DNA of 64,000 bases from Euptelea pleiosperma (taxonomy: Eukaryota > Streptophyta > Magnoliopsida > Ranunculales > Eupteleaceae), in the NCBI GenBank assembly GCA_035048495.1, contig CM068546.1:33498674-33562673 (forward strand), written 5' to 3'. The stretch's first letter is position 1; every line of letters begins with the position of its first letter. The notes beneath the pieces were generated by a model. The model worked only from the letters and a program-made list of their open reading frames with translations, had not been told where the DNA came from and made no database searches. Below, piece by piece: positions 1 to 11,697 of the stretch. Both the position numbers and the translations under genes were made by a program.

Positions 1-1129
1 TTATTTAAACAAAATGAAAAATTATCCGGTGTATTTCTGCTGCATCATGATACTATTTTTATTTAACCGCACGCTTGTATGATCAAATCGCGCCTCAAGA
101 TATGAGAAAGGTCAAGATGACCAGATATCGGATTTGGGGCGTGACATTTGTAGTCCAACAGGAGTGGTCTTCATTGCTTATAGATATAGGGCATGTGTAA
201 AAACGAAAAATGGGGGAATATGATATTTGGTTAATAAAGTTAGAGAGAGCTTTCTCTTAGGTGAAGCCTTTACTTGGGTTTTAGCCTACCAACGTAGATT
301 CGTTGAGACTTGATGTGGATTTGTCAAGTTTGAGTGGTGGATTCCATTCAAGAACCGGTGGACTCTAGTTTCCCCTACATTCGTGATTGACTTAACACAT
401 TCCACTATATTGGTGATTGACTTCACGTGTTCCGTTACGTCAGTTATAAGATCAGCCTTGTCATCCTACATCAATAACTGAGAATAAAAAATGTTTATTT
501 CTAGAAGTTTTCTCGAGGAAGAAACACGAGCTAGAGGAATTCTCCTCAAGGAAAGAAAATTTTCAGAGATGCAAACAATCCATATAATTTTGGGATCGCA
601 ATTTTTTTTTATAATTAGTAAGATATTGCAATTCTGAAATGACTGTTTTTGACTATGTTTTAGCGTCAATGTTCACCTAAGATAAAGCCATCTCTCATGT
701 TCAAAAATACGGAAGCCTGACACTGATGTTCACAAGAAATCTGTAGCAACTTAGCTTTCCGTGGGGTACGATGTCTCTCCTATTGTTGGCAGAATTAGCA
801 AGGTCATTCAAAATTCCATCTGCTGTCTCCAACTTGCAACTCATGGGTGCATCAAAAATCCATTCTCAACTCTCTCCAATTGACCATACCTAGGAATGCA
901 AAATCCACTTGCTCAAGTTCCAATAACCACTGCCAAACTGGTTTGAAATTTCTTTTAGTGGTCTTATCGAAATTCATATTGATGAATCAATAGAAGAGGT
1001 GACCTAAAAATTCTACTACCTTGCATAAAATTCATAAAGTGCAACATTTGGAAGAAACTTTAGAGGGGCCTGAGGAGTTGTTTCACGACAAGAAGCAGTA
1101 GACCGATTTCTCCTGATTTATATATGGTC
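1..1129. other. intergenic or intronic, nothing recognised
   Basis: AT-rich sequence. Both strands were read and no convincing protein similarity, RNA gene or inverted-repeat element was found. It could belong to a long intron or the 3' side of the kinase gene at 3.6-5.3 kb, whose later exons were not found. Confidence 0.4.
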
Positions 1130-1275
1130 TTGTTCACCTAAAACCTCGCAAAGAACCAAGATGTAGCACTTCTGCAAGAATTTTATTAACATTTGTTGAC
1201 AAGACTGATGGGTCTAGGTCTTTTGTATCATAGGCAACCTCTTTCTTAGGAACTTTTAATAGGCCAAGTCCGCTA
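1130..1275 (-). pseudogene. LINE (L1-type) reverse transcriptase fragment
   Basis: On the minus strand a stretch reads VPKKE, then RPISLV in one frame, then NVNKILAEVL in another. In plant L1-type LINEs the reverse transcriptase has the block I-P-K-K, about 10 residues, then R-P-I-S-L-[VL], then Y-K-I-[LIM]-[AS]-[KE]-V-L. The order and spacing match, but a frameshift separates RPISLV from NVNKILAEVL and stops flank the block, so it is a dead scrap. No catalytic YADD block, endonuclease domain or poly-A tail was found nearby. Reading it as LINE rests on this single conserved block. Confidence 0.55.
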
Positions 1276-3611
1276 ATGGAAATGATAGAACTTCTCTATC
1301 AGATTCCTAAGCATATTCCCGATTAACTCAAATATGTCGGTAGGCCATAGCCGTAGAGATGGTTCTTCCACTAAAAATGTTCTTCCTATGAGAATAAAAG
1401 GGTATAGTAATTTCAGTATATGTTGAAAGAGAAATCTCATCATGCTTATCAAGGCAACTTCACTCGGCCATTTACTTTGGTCAATTTATAGAAACCAGAT
1501 TTCAACAACAAATAATAACTCATAAGAACAGCTGGAAAGCTAAAAAATATTTATCATTGAGATCAGAACAAAGTCCAGCATTCTAATAAGGGAACCTGGG
1601 TTTTACAGAAATACAAAATTGCTCTCTCAGTTGACGGTGATTTGAATCTCCTATGTATGTAAATAAACCCTTTGACAAATGAAGAAGATATGGCCATATA
1701 TATTTAATATGATCATCGGAATTCTCAGAAATTTTTAACTCTGAAGTTGATACAACCTTTAAGTTCAGGTAGAGTGTAGTGATTTTCTGGACTTGATATG
1801 GATAGTTACTTCACTTGTTTAACCCCCTACCCTGAAATTACTAATTGCAGCCCATTTTATGGATAAAAGAACATATTGTAGCTATGATGCTTAAATGTTG
1901 CTATTAAGTAGAGATAGTTCTTGGAGATTTTGAAAGTTTAACAAGCAATATAGCATGTGAAAGATCTAAGTGCGTGAATATGGATCTTACTGGCACTTTT
2001 TCCCCATCAAGATCGTTCCATTCTTGTTTTGGGGTAAAACTCTTAAATTTTTTTTGATGCATTTACTGCAATATCTGGATGATGATTTTGTGGCTTCAAC
2101 TAGGTTGGAATTGCATGGAAAATCCAACAATTGAACAATTAAGCAAATGAAACCTCTGATTCTAGATCACAATATTCTATATGTGAATGACAAGGAGACA
2201 CCTAAAGACATTGTGATACAATGATCATATTCATACATGACAGCCCTGTTTTTGGCTTACCACAAAGATCCAACAACCTTATTGATTTGTTGCTTCTAGA
2301 AGCTGCTACAAGTGTGACCCAGATCTTCAAGATCTCCATATCAGATACTTCAATTGAAGGTTTAAATGCCATATCCACACTGTACCCCTGTACTTGCCGT
2401 ATCTGGGTAACATAGGCTGCAAGAGGATAAGAAGGACTAGACATCTCTAATATTTATTTAAACTATTTGGATGGTAAGACGCATATTAAATTTTCTATTT
2501 TTTGATAAAAGAACTCCTCTAGTTGCAATTTTCATTAGTTATACAAGAATTCCCAATGGCTGCGTAATTCTTAATTTTGATGGAAGAAAGGAAATCTTAG
2601 GACAGTTTGAGGTGAGCCTGTCTTCTATGGGGAGTCTAGTTAGCTTGAAACTATGGGGAACCTCGGAGACCAACAGTATGGTCAAGAAAAATAAATCTCT
2701 AGTATCTAAAGTGTAGCAGCCAATTATTACTTGTCGAGAATATATTATCAACTGCTCGAAAGATTTGAAAATCTACTTTGGAGATAACCTCAGGAAAAAA
2801 TTCCACTTTGGAGATTTTCCAATACTTTCATGAAATATATGATGTTCAGATGTCCCAATCAACTGCATCTCAAGAAGGCTTCACTAATGAATATAGATGC
2901 AAAACAAATACTAACACATTTAACGAATGTGGGGACTTGGAAAATCTCTACAAACCTTTCATGAGGCTAACCTTGTTGGAAAGCTTGATTATCTAATCAT
3001 GCATTCTTTATCCATACATAATTATTTGCATACATACACAAACAAATATATGTATATACATTTGTATATTCCTGTATATATTTGTGCATTTATTCAAAGT
3101 CACACAGCTCACTTCATCAATATGTAGTGAATTGCACCCCTAAATGTATGCCTGACTATAGTAGAAAGCATGTGGATGATCCTATTCGATCAAATAATCC
3201 AGTTATTGCATGATTCTCCGAAGGAAGAAACTTACAATCCTAAGAATCCTCTAAAAAATTATAACAAATTTTAAGGCCCCATGAGCAAAAAAAATGATGC
3301 TAAAGAGAAATTACAGTCGAAAAAACTAGTCATCTCAAAAATGCAATACAATGGTCTATAAATGATAGCACCACTAAAATATTTTAGGCCAATGATACTA
3401 TATCCCAAGTAGTACACATGATGGGAAACCAAGGCCCTGGCTTGGGGGCCATGAAAGTGGTCAGAGATGAATGATGCCATGGTCAACCAAGCACATTGCT
3501 TGGAGTGCCATCGTAAAGCACTTTTCATACCCACTGGGCTATAGTATCAGTGCCCTATACCATAATATGAATTAGATTAGCCATTTCCATATGGGTGGTA
3601 CGAAATCTAAC
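1276..3611. other. no recognisable exon; possible long intron of the kinase gene
   Basis: If the kinase gene upstream is intact, this region would be its third intron. It was searched on the minus strand for the missing kinase blocks (H-R/Y-R-D-L/F-K, DFG, APE) and none was seen. Only short chance ORFs without family similarity are present. Confidence 0.4.
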
Positions 3612-5281
3612 CATGTAAGTGGTCCTCCACTGATCCCAATGGCATGAACTCGTAAACAAGGAGGCGCTGGTCACCTTCGGCACAATAACCAATCAAATTG
3701 ACAAGATTAGGATGGTGTAAGAGGCTGAGCATGAGAGCCTCCACCAAAAACTCTCTATTTCCTTGGAGACCATTCCTATCAAGCTGTTTCACGGCAACTA
3801 CCTGCCAAGATGATTTTTTACATCAACGAAAAGCACAAGATGATACTCAATAACCAAAATTTCACAACCATCACAATTCACCATCAGAGGTTGGAATAAA
3901 AAAAATACAGCATCATTCTAATAGAGTGAGAAACTTTTTAGAAGGATTCTGAATTCTGTTAGATCTGAAACACATGCAATAGAGGAACAATTCAAGCATT
4001 AAGTCTCAGCTTGACCATCACTAACACGTTTTGCTATTAACTACTCAATCTGCAAATTAGACTAATCCTAGCTGACCTGTCCGGTTGTCTCCAAGCGACC
4101 TTTGTACACACGTCCAAATCCTCCTTCACCCAAAAGGCACTCTGCCCTAAAGTTCTGTGTGACGGCAGCAAGTTCTTGAAATGTAAAAGTCTGCGCAGCA
4201 ATATGTGCAGTTGGTCCATCTTTGGGAACTGATGTTTCCTTCTTAGAATCAGAATCACTCCGAGATTTTGATTTCTCTGCACCACCAAACAGTCAGACAT
4301 TCACATATATCAACTGAAAGCAAACTTTATGTAATACAGGACAAAAATACTAAAAGTGCAGCATAACCCATATTCCAAATGAGTACAACCCATGCCAAAA
4401 TGAGTTAATAGGGTCTCCATGTTACTGCATTTCTCAACCACCCTAAAATTAAAACCCCGTACCATGAAATACGAAGATTTCTTTCTTTCTTTTTTTTTGT
4501 TCTTTACCAATTCAAAAACCACGTTTGGTAATACAAAATTCTCTCGATTTCCTATGCATAATTGTTTACAGTGGCTAGTACTTTGGGTGAATATGGGCAT
4601 GATCTAACTGAATATCAGCATTTTATATAATTCTCTTGAAACTCACAGTTTAATGCTTCATCTGTATATTGTTTTCTTCCTGATCCATCAAAAAGTGAAA
4701 GCAAGCATATTATCCAATAATTTTTCAAGTAGAACCTACTCATCAACATCTTCTTAGTACCAAGTTTATCGAATAATCAAAGAATACCCAACATTACAAA
4801 CTTAAAAACAAATGCAGATCTCCAAAAACAGTAGTACGAAAAAGCGAATTAGAAAACAAAAATTAAAACAACATAAACAAGAACAAAAAGCGAAAGCAAT
4901 TCATCCATGAAGTATAACAGTAAAGAGTGGCAAAAACCTAATTCAGCAAACACCCCAAATCAAATAAAAATCCCAAAGATCAAATCAAAACAGTCATAAA
5001 TTACAAAATCAACAACAACCCATCTCAATTTACCCAAAATTACAAAAATAAAAGATAATTCACCGAGAAAACGCGTCTCGACTAATTGAATCCTTCAAGA
5101 ACAAAATCTAAATTAACACAAAACACAAAACAAGAAAAAAAAAATTACCTGAACTAACTCTGCTAACATGACGAGATTGCGCAACTGAACCCTCCTTGGC
5201 AAATTCCTTCTTCTCACCTTCCTTCACACCTTGATTTTTCTCCTTATTCGACGATTGAAAGCACGGAAGACACCCGCCCAT
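3612..5281 (-). CDS. PBL27: PBL27-like receptor-like cytoplasmic kinase (RLCK-VII), 5' three exons only
   Basis: Three minus-strand exons: 5281-5149, 4276-4077 and 3801-3612, all with GT/AG borders and consistent phase, giving 174 codons plus one base. The protein starts MGGCLPCF, a myristoylation (G2) and palmitoylation (C4, C7) anchor for the plasma membrane. A Ser/Lys-rich linker follows, then TFTFQELA. The kinase glycine loop [11 protein letters not shown] is at about 94-104, VVAVKQLD with ATP-binding Lys116 follows, and NREFLVE holds the alpha-C glutamate at about 132. The block [12 protein letters not shown] and the hinge [17 protein letters not shown] follow. PBL27 family members couple pattern-recognition receptors to MAP kinases in immunity. 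The catalytic loop, DFG segment and C-lobe are missing between here and base 1. Either intron 3 exceeds 3.6 kb and the gene runs off the window, or the gene is truncated. Start chosen because MGGC begins right at the membrane anchor; an upstream in-frame start would bury it. Confidence 0.85.
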
Positions 5282-5660
5282 CTCAAAGCAAACAAACCCA
5301 GAAAAAAAGAAAAAGAAAAAGGATGCTCGACCTTTAACCACAACTCTTCCTCTTCATCTTCTAACAACCCATCTCTGAGAATTCAAAGTTCACCCTCTAT
5401 GTTTCCTTTTTCTGGGACGATCATCACCGAACCTGTTCGACCTTTAAAGCTCTAAAAGTTACCAAAATAGGAAAGAAAAAGATCATCAAAGCTGTGAGAG
5501 TAGATCAACAAATCGGAGACTGTGATACAGGAACAAAAAAAAAAAAAAACAAAGAGAAGAAGAGAAGGTAAAGAGAAGAAAAAATAAATTAATAAAAAAA
5601 ATAAAAACAAAGAGAAAAAGGAAAAGAGAGGTTGGGTTAAAAGGGGAAGAAAAAGGGTAA
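5282..5660 (-). promoter_or_regulatory. 5' leader and upstream region of the PBL27-like gene
   Basis: Immediately upstream of the kinase start. It contains pyrimidine-rich tracts as read on the minus strand (GA/A-rich on plus at about 5520-5640), as is common in plant 5' leaders. No clear TATA box was identified. Confidence 0.3.
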
Positions 5661-5889
5661 ATCTGTAATTAATTAAAGTATTAGTGATTGTACTTATCCT
5701 AATAATTGAGAATTTAAGAATTAAGGATTCTACGAAATCTCTAGGGATCTACAAAACAACGCCACTATTTTTGCATGTTGACGAATTTACCCTTACTTAT
5801 TAGGAAAATGACGGCATGGTAAGTGGTGATAATCAATCATCCATGTCAGAGTAGGGGGCCACTAGAGTGCCCTTTCACACTGGTGTTAA

Positions 5890-6345
5890 GAGTAGAACTT
5901 TGCTCACCGTCATCAGTCAGCAAAATTTCTGACCAACCAAATATGTGCCACGTGGCATATTGTTAGGGTTGTTTGGGAACATCGTGTTTTCAGGATCTTG
6001 GCCAACTTTAGTGTAGTTCAGGCCAATCCTTAATTGGATAACTGTCAGTCTTGATTTTGTTCTGATTTTTATATTATTTGGTTAACACTATCACGTATTC
6101 TTCTGGATGTTTGGCTAATTCCCAAGTAGACTTAGGCAAAAAAATCAATCAAATTAGTGATTTCAAATACATATAAACGACTCCAATCCAACGGTTAAAA
6201 ATCACTGATCATGCTAAAATTTTTTATCAAGATGTTCATATAGCGATGGGCCAAACATCCATGAGGTCAGAAATCTCTAAGAATATACCACCCTGCTCAT
6301 ATTGGAGTAAGTAACTTTGCTGACCAGCGGCTGGTGAATAAAGTG
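5890..6345. mobile_element. degenerate fold-back element, CCGTATGG-core family
   Basis: The left arm has GAACTTTGCTCACC, CAGTCAGCAAAATTTCTGA and GTGCCACGTGGCATATT. The right arm has GGGCCAAACATCCATGAGG, TCTCTAAGAATATACCACC and TAACTTTGCTGACC in mirrored order. Arms are diverged and no target-site duplication is evident. Confidence 0.5.
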
Positions 6346-6482
6346 TTGGTAAACATATGTTTGAAATATGGCAAAAGTTATTCTAGAGCTACAATGCAGA
6401 ACTTCATTTCTGTTGTGGTGGATTTTATTACATAGAGTGCTGATGTGGCAAACAAGATGTCCGTCCAGAAAAATTCGCTGGT

Positions 6483-6640
6483 CTTCAAACTTAAAAGGTC
6501 CCCTCCCAAAATGTTTGACACGTACCATTTGTTAACCACCCTTAACCAACTAACCAAGGGGTTAACGTGGGTTAGGTTTAGGCCTTGAAGTGCGTCTTAG
6601 ACATTTTGGCAGGGGACCTTCAAAGTTTGAAGGACCCGGC
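6483..6640. mobile_element. short fold-back element (CTTCAAACTT arms)
   Basis: The left arm CTTCAAACTTAAAAGGTCCC followed by CCCAAAATGT is mirrored by ACATTTTGGCAGGGGACC followed by TTCAAAGTTTGAAGG. The loop contains GTTAACCACCCTTAACC. The same arm sequence recurs at 53448-53460 and 54412-54450, where it is the target of the triple MITE array. Confidence 0.6.
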
Positions 6641-7031
6641 CGGCGACCAGGGAATGTTTTCTCCCTTGCCCACTTTTTTAAAACCAAATCCTAAAACCCA
6701 GGTATATGTGGCATGCGATCATTAGGCACATGATGGCTGCTTCAAAAATCCCGCCGCTTCAAAAAATTTCTCGTAATCTATCTTGTTTTGTACTTCTTCC
6801 CTATTAATTTCAGCAACGGAATTTAAAATAAAAAATTAAATTAGAAAAAGACAAAAGAAACATGCCTCGCTTTGCCATAGGGCAATTTTTTATTGGGTTG
6901 TAATTTCTACGTAGAGATATGCTGAGTTGGCAATATGCATGGACCCGTTTGTGGCCCACCACCTCAGCTGCCACATTTAAAGGAATCCCCGACATTGTGG
7001 AGAAGAATTCTGAACGGATCCCTTAAAATAT

Positions 7032-7213
7032 GAGTAAAACTTCTATCACACGAAATTGTAAATCACACAATCACAAGCCAATGCGTTCTCGGTGGCACGT
7101 ACACAAGTGCTTTGCAACGTACCCATGTGCTTTTGCTTTTAAGGTGTACGTGCCGAGAACTCATTGGCTGTGTTTGTGTGATTTGCAATCCGATTGTGAC
7201 AGAAGTTTTACTC
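7032..7213. mobile_element. MULE-like fold-back MITE, GAGTAAAACTT ends
   Basis: 182 bp, near-palindromic. It begins GAGTAAAACTTCTATCAC and ends with the mirrored GTGACAGAAGTTTTACTC. Perfect 9-bp direct repeats TTAAAATAT flank it (7023-7031 and 7214-7222). Terminal inverted repeats plus 9-bp target duplication are typical of Mutator-like elements. The inner arms carry GGCACGTACAC/GTGTACGTGCC. No coding capacity. Confidence 0.9.
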
Positions 7214-7449
7214 TTAAAATATTAAAGGGTAATGATTTGTAGTGGTAGTATCATGTTAATTATTATTATTGGGATCCTAAACTGTTGGATTTGGGACCAT
7301 GAAGACAGCAAAAAGTTTAATGATGTCATGGTGCTTGATCCAACGTTCTAGGATCGAGACTGTTGAATTTGATATCGAAATTTGACGGGGAATTATTAGG
7401 GAAGACGTCTTCCTTAGATGGCAGCAACATAGCCCGTTAGATTGTTTCT

Positions 7450-7665
7450 TTTAGGGTCTGGTTCCGATGACCAACAAAAGTTAACAAAAAAAGCGTTTTT
7501 TTCTCGACCGTGAATCTCGAGAATCCAACGGTGGTTAATAGTGCTGAGCTGGCATCACTTTTGCAAAAGTAAAACCACCGTTGGATTCCCGGTGGAGAAA
7601 AAATGTGAACTTTTTTGGTTCACTTTTGTTGGTAATCGAAACCTGTTGTTTTCTTTTTTAAGGGT
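7450..7665. mobile_element. fold-back element, GAGCTGGCATCAC-loop family
   Basis: The arm GGTTCCGATGACCAACAAAAG, an interrupted T-rich tract and AATCCAACGGTGGTT are mirrored by AACCACCGTTGGATT and CTTTTGTTGGTAATCGAAACC. The loop contains GAGCTGGCATCACTTTTGC. Related copies are at 21945-22115, 26405-26630 and 49536-49755. Confidence 0.65.
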
Positions 7666-7764
7666 GATCAAAGAGTTTTGAGTATTATGGACCAAAACTG
7701 ACCATCTATTGAATGGGTTTAATGGTCAAAGGGGTCTCAAAGAATTTGATGGTAGTTCATTTGA

Positions 7765-8090
7765 TGACATTGCACAATAAGAGCCACGTGGCACACTCTT
7801 AGAGGACTCTGACTGTCTGGATGTTTTTTCAATCCCTAGTGGACCTACAAACCAAAATTAAGGTTAGTAGTGATTTCAAACCTTTGGATCTTTGTATCTC
7901 ATATAATGGTCAATAATGCTCAAATTCCCACGGTTAAAATCAATCCATGAAAATAATTCCAATCCAATGCCTAGAAATATCTAATCATGCTGATTTTGGT
8001 TTGTAGGTCCACTTAGGGATTGGCCAAACATCCATACGGTCAGAGTTCTCTAAGACTATGCCACGTGGTTCATATTGCGCGTGTCGTCTT
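7765..8090. mobile_element. fold-back MITE, CCGTATGG-core family
   Basis: The arms run GAGCCACGTGGCACACTCTT, GACTGTCTGGATG, CCTAGTGGACC and TACAAACCAAAA. They are mirrored at the right as TTTTGGTTTGTAGG, GGGATTGGCCAAACATCC, ATACGGTCAGAG and CCACGTGGTTCATATTG. About 325 bp, non-coding. Confidence 0.8.
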
Positions 8091-8599
8091 TGGCTTCGAA
8101 TCTAAAGCATATTCATTCCATGTACATTGGCTGAAATGCTGACAGAACCACAAACGCCTGCTCCCATGATTCAACATCTCAATTAAAGAAACGTAACATC
8201 CCAACAGTGGCAGAAAAAGGGGGTCCTCCAAGCTTGAGCTTATATGTAAATATCATTTCTAGAAAACTTATTAAAGCGTACGGAAAACACAATATAAAAT
8301 GCAAAGAACCCAAGTTCAAAACTCTCTAAGCTCATAAAACCAAAACTTTATAAACATGTGAATAGCGATTAAATGCAAACACCCAAATTGGAGTCCAATT
8401 AAGTCTTTATTTACAACCACATGATCTTGAGCGAATAGCTATCATTAGACGAGGAGATCACCGAACAAAACACCCATATTGGAGTCCAATTGAGAATTTG
8501 TCATACGGCCACATGATCTCGAAGTAATGGCTTTCATCAGATGACTGGAGAAAACATTACAGAAGTTTTAAATGGTCTGTTATAACGTTATAATGTCAC

Positions 8600-9700
8600 T
8601 TAACTTTACCGTTATGTCAACAAACTAGTAGGTGCCCTGTGCCATCGGCACTCCTTGACAAAGAATTTGCCAAAATCAAGTGAGTGGCGAAGATCCACCG
8701 TCCATCTGGGGGAGGATTAGATCTCGGCCCTTCTTTGTTGATGTTTATAAGAAGAGGTATAAGTAGGGAGACAACCAATGTGTTTTGTTATATAGAATAG
8801 TAAATGGCCCATGCCCACAGCACTCTCCGACAAAAGCGTTTGCAAAAATTGGGTGCCTTCGGCACTCAAACGGTATAATGGACTGGGGTGTTACCATTTT
8901 TTCTATTGTAACTGCTGTTATAATGGATTGTAACGCACAAAGGGAGAAATGGAAAAACAACAGAAATAACAAAAAATTAATGGTGTTGAAATTTAAATTT
9001 GAATAAATTGATGTCAAATCAGGGGGATTGAGTGGCTGAAATCTAACCGTACACTTTAGATTGATGGATTTGATCTCAACCACTCTTTATCTAACCGTCC
9101 ACACTAGATGGATGGATAAGATAAGAGAATACAATTGAGTTGTCTTGATATATGCGTGGGTGGCCCGTGCCCACGGCACTTTCCAACAAAGTGTTTGTCA
9201 AAATCAGGTGGAAGTTAATCTCAGCCATCGATATGAAGCATAGTAGATTTCAGCCACTCATTATTGAAGCCATATAAGATAAGAGGGGTATAAGAAAATT
9301 ATTAAATATCCGTTAATTTTTTTTTAATTTTTTTAATTTTAAAATTTTAAAATTTGAATTTCAGCATCACTTTTTTCCATTAAAATCATTAAAATCTATT
9401 TTTGCCCCTGGCCGTTTCAATCCGTTTTAACGGTAACACCCCTCTCGAGGCATAAAAAGTGTGGTTCCTGAGCCTAACTCTTGGGCTATATGTAAATCCA
9501 ACCCATTTCATTCCTTTATATGTAGGTATATAGTAGGTGACCCGTGCCTACGGCACTCATCGACAAAGCGTTTGTCAAAATTGGGTGTGAGTGGCTGAGA
9601 TCCACTGTCCATTTGGTGTGATAAGATCTCGGCCATCCACTATGAAGCCGGATAAGAGGGGGAGACAACCATCCTGTTTTATTATATAGATGGGTTACAT
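8600..9700. repeat. cluster of four diverged copies of an unclassified repeat, mixed with AACGG-family remnants
   Basis: The unit is about 150-180 bp, beginning GTGGCCCGTGCCCACGGCAC, followed by GACAAAGCGTTTGTCAAAAT, a GAGTGGCTGAGATCCA block, AGATCTCGGCC, AAGAGGGG and ending TTATATAGA. Copies lie at about 8621-8795, 8798-8875, 9160-9305 and 9527-9693, all in plus orientation. Between them are remnants of the AACGG fold-back family (about 8860-9005 and 9300-9450). No TIR or target duplication was seen for the unit, so its class is unknown. Confidence 0.6.
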
Positions 9701-9734
9701 CAGTCGCATGTGAAGTGAAAAAAGGTCAGAATAT

Positions 9735-10065
9735 TATTATTATTTTTTCAAAATAACTTAAATAATATTAATGGTTGTTATTTTAATTATAAAGATAAGC
9801 CCGCTTTTTTTTTAACCGGATTTGGGTGTTATTTATGAAATAGTGTGACAGAGTTGAGGTGTTACCGTTGTAATGGCTGTTATTTTTGTTATAACGGTCA
9901 TTTTTTAAACAAAAAACTTAACCAAGGTTTTGGTCCGTTGTATTTTAATAACGGCAGTTGGTCAAAATATCGGCATTAATAATGCTAAGCCTCTTTTAAA
10001 CCTTGGTTATAACGACCATTATAACGGTGTTATAAAAGGGAGAACGTTACCGTTATAACAGCTAA
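9735..10065. mobile_element. decayed AACGG fold-back remnants
   Basis: Contains repeated pieces such as GTTACCGTTGTAATGGC, TTATAACGGTCATTTTTTAA, TTTAAACCTTGGTTATAACG and GTTACCGTTATAAC in both orientations. These match the family at 34618-35070 and 53467-54411. Boundaries are unclear; it may be two overlapping remnants. Confidence 0.5.
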
Positions 10066-10310
10066 ACCATGCCATGAACCTAACAAGGTGTGGGCCACAA
10101 AACAACTAATAGACATGTCATCAATCATCTCCCGTGCGATTTGGACATCTTCGTAAATGCTTTACACCGTACGTATTCTGAGTTGTATAAACTATAAACA
10201 AGGACAATGTTACCATCATCCCCAGTGTCCGTCGTCCCGATCCTCATCTAACCCAAACTTTACAGCTAAAACAATTTATAATTTCCACATTGCCGACTGT
10301 TATATTATTA

Positions 10311-10720
10311 GGGACTAGGGTGACGGCACGTGCATTGCACGTGAGTGATTATAGGGGTCTCATCCGCGTTGATGATGAGACCCCTATGAGTCCCGTGGCA
10401 CACTCTTAGAGACTACTGGCCGTATGGGAAGCAAAAGTGGCCGGATTAGTGATTTCTAAGCAATGGATTAGAGTCCTTTTCCTGGGTTGATTTTATCAGT
10501 AGAATTTGAGCATTATTTGGTGTACAAAAATCCAATGTTTCAAAATCATGGGCTGATATTTGTTAAGTAGGTCCACCCAGCGATGGGCTCAGCATCCATA
10601 TGGCCAGTGGCCTGTGTGTGTGACACGCGGCTCTTATTGTGGTCACTCATCATCGTTACGTCAGTGTGCCGAGCAAACTTGTGAAGATTAGTGCCATGTG
10701 AGTGACATGTAAGGCGGCAT
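10311..10720. mobile_element. fold-back element, CCGTATGG-core family, with inner hairpin
   Basis: The left side has GCACGTGCATTGCACGTG, then a strong local hairpin at 10357-10389 (AGGGGTCTCATC with its complement GATGAGACCCCT around a short loop), then CCCGTGGCACACTCTTAGAG. The right side mirrors the core with GGGCTCAGCATCC, GACACGCGGCTC and GTGGTCACTCATC. The conserved core GATTAGTGATTTCTAA is present. Confidence 0.65.
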
Positions 10721-10784
10721 GCCCCAACCCGGGTTTTGGCTTTAAATTAGTAATAGATATATCAATATTTAAATATGTCCTTTA

Positions 10785-11010
10785 CAACGGTGTTGTAACT
10801 GGTCACATCACGGTTAAAAAATGGTCAAAAAAAAATATATTTTATTTTTCAAAATAACATTAATAAGCTAAAATAGCGAGTGACAGACAAAATAGCAGCC
10901 ATCCATTATATGTCCGTTAAGTCTATTTTTGTTGCTTTTGGACGTTTTTTTTTTTTTTCAAATAACGTAACGGTCTTGGAGCGTTGCTGTTATAACTAAA
11001 AAATCAAAAT
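10785..11010. mobile_element. decayed AACGG fold-back remnant
   Basis: ACAACGGTGTTGTAACTGG at the left and AACGGTCTTGG/GTTGCTGTTATAAC at the right, separated by AT-rich sequence with TCCGTTAAGTC. Attribution rests on these family words; no target duplication found. Confidence 0.35.
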
Positions 11011-11029
11011 AGATTGATTTTTTGTAAGG

Positions 11030-11160
11030 ATGGTCTCCACTGCATGAACATTCAATGTAGGGTAGGATTGTCCAAGATGATCTCTAGCTATGTGGGCCCC
11101 ACCGCCAAGTGTACAAATTAGATGTAAGAAATGGGAGTAGTTCTAGACGGATTCATATTA
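11030..11160. mobile_element. half of a GGATTGTCCAA fold-back element
   Basis: GGTAGGATTGTCCAAGATGA, TGTGGGCCCCACC and GAGTAGTTCTAGACGGATTC match in order the right arm of the element at 46381-46762. The other arm is not present. Confidence 0.55.
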
Positions 11161-11504
11161 AAAAAAATAAAATATTAACATCAACGGTTGATATTAAAAG
11201 TAAGAGAGAATGGCAGGTTGATAAGTTGGTAAAGTCGTTGGGTGTTAACATCAACGGTTGCTTGCTATTGCTGTTGTTTTAAATGTCTTTTTCTCCTAAA
11301 AAGACTGGCGACGTTTGGTTGGACAACAAATGGATATTTCTTTTGGTGGTGGCTCTATTACATTGGTAACACAACAATCACCTTTTCTCAGTCTTGGGCT
11401 GCTTGCCACGTGGCCAAACAATCAACCAGACTTCGAGCTAAGAAGATATGACTCGAAGATGATTCCAAATTAATCATTTCCGTTCCGGCCATCAAGATCA
11501 AAAT

Positions 11505-11640
11505 TTATAATTTTCAATTTTCAATAAAATTTATAACGGAAAATAACGGTCATTGTTTTGTCCGTTAAAACGGTACATAATGTAAAGGGTGGGATCCAAA
11601 TCGGTTATAACGGTCGTTTTGTAAACCATGATTTACATGT
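11505..11640. mobile_element. AACGG fold-back remnant
   Basis: TTATAACGGAAAATAACGG, AACGGTACATAATGTAA and TCGGTTATAACGGTCG match the right part of the array element at 53813-54155. Left part missing. Confidence 0.5.
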
Positions 11641-11697
11641 CTTTTACCTACAATAAAAAAATAAAAAAAATTCTAAATTATAACATCATATCTATAC

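Noticed and set aside
2202..2751. Overlapping ORFs of 64-81 codons on both strands
   Set aside because: No domain or family similarity; same length as chance frames in AT-rich DNA.
8745..9083. 112-codon minus-strand ORF
   Set aside because: Lies across the repeat cluster, shows no domain, and is not conserved between the repeat copies.
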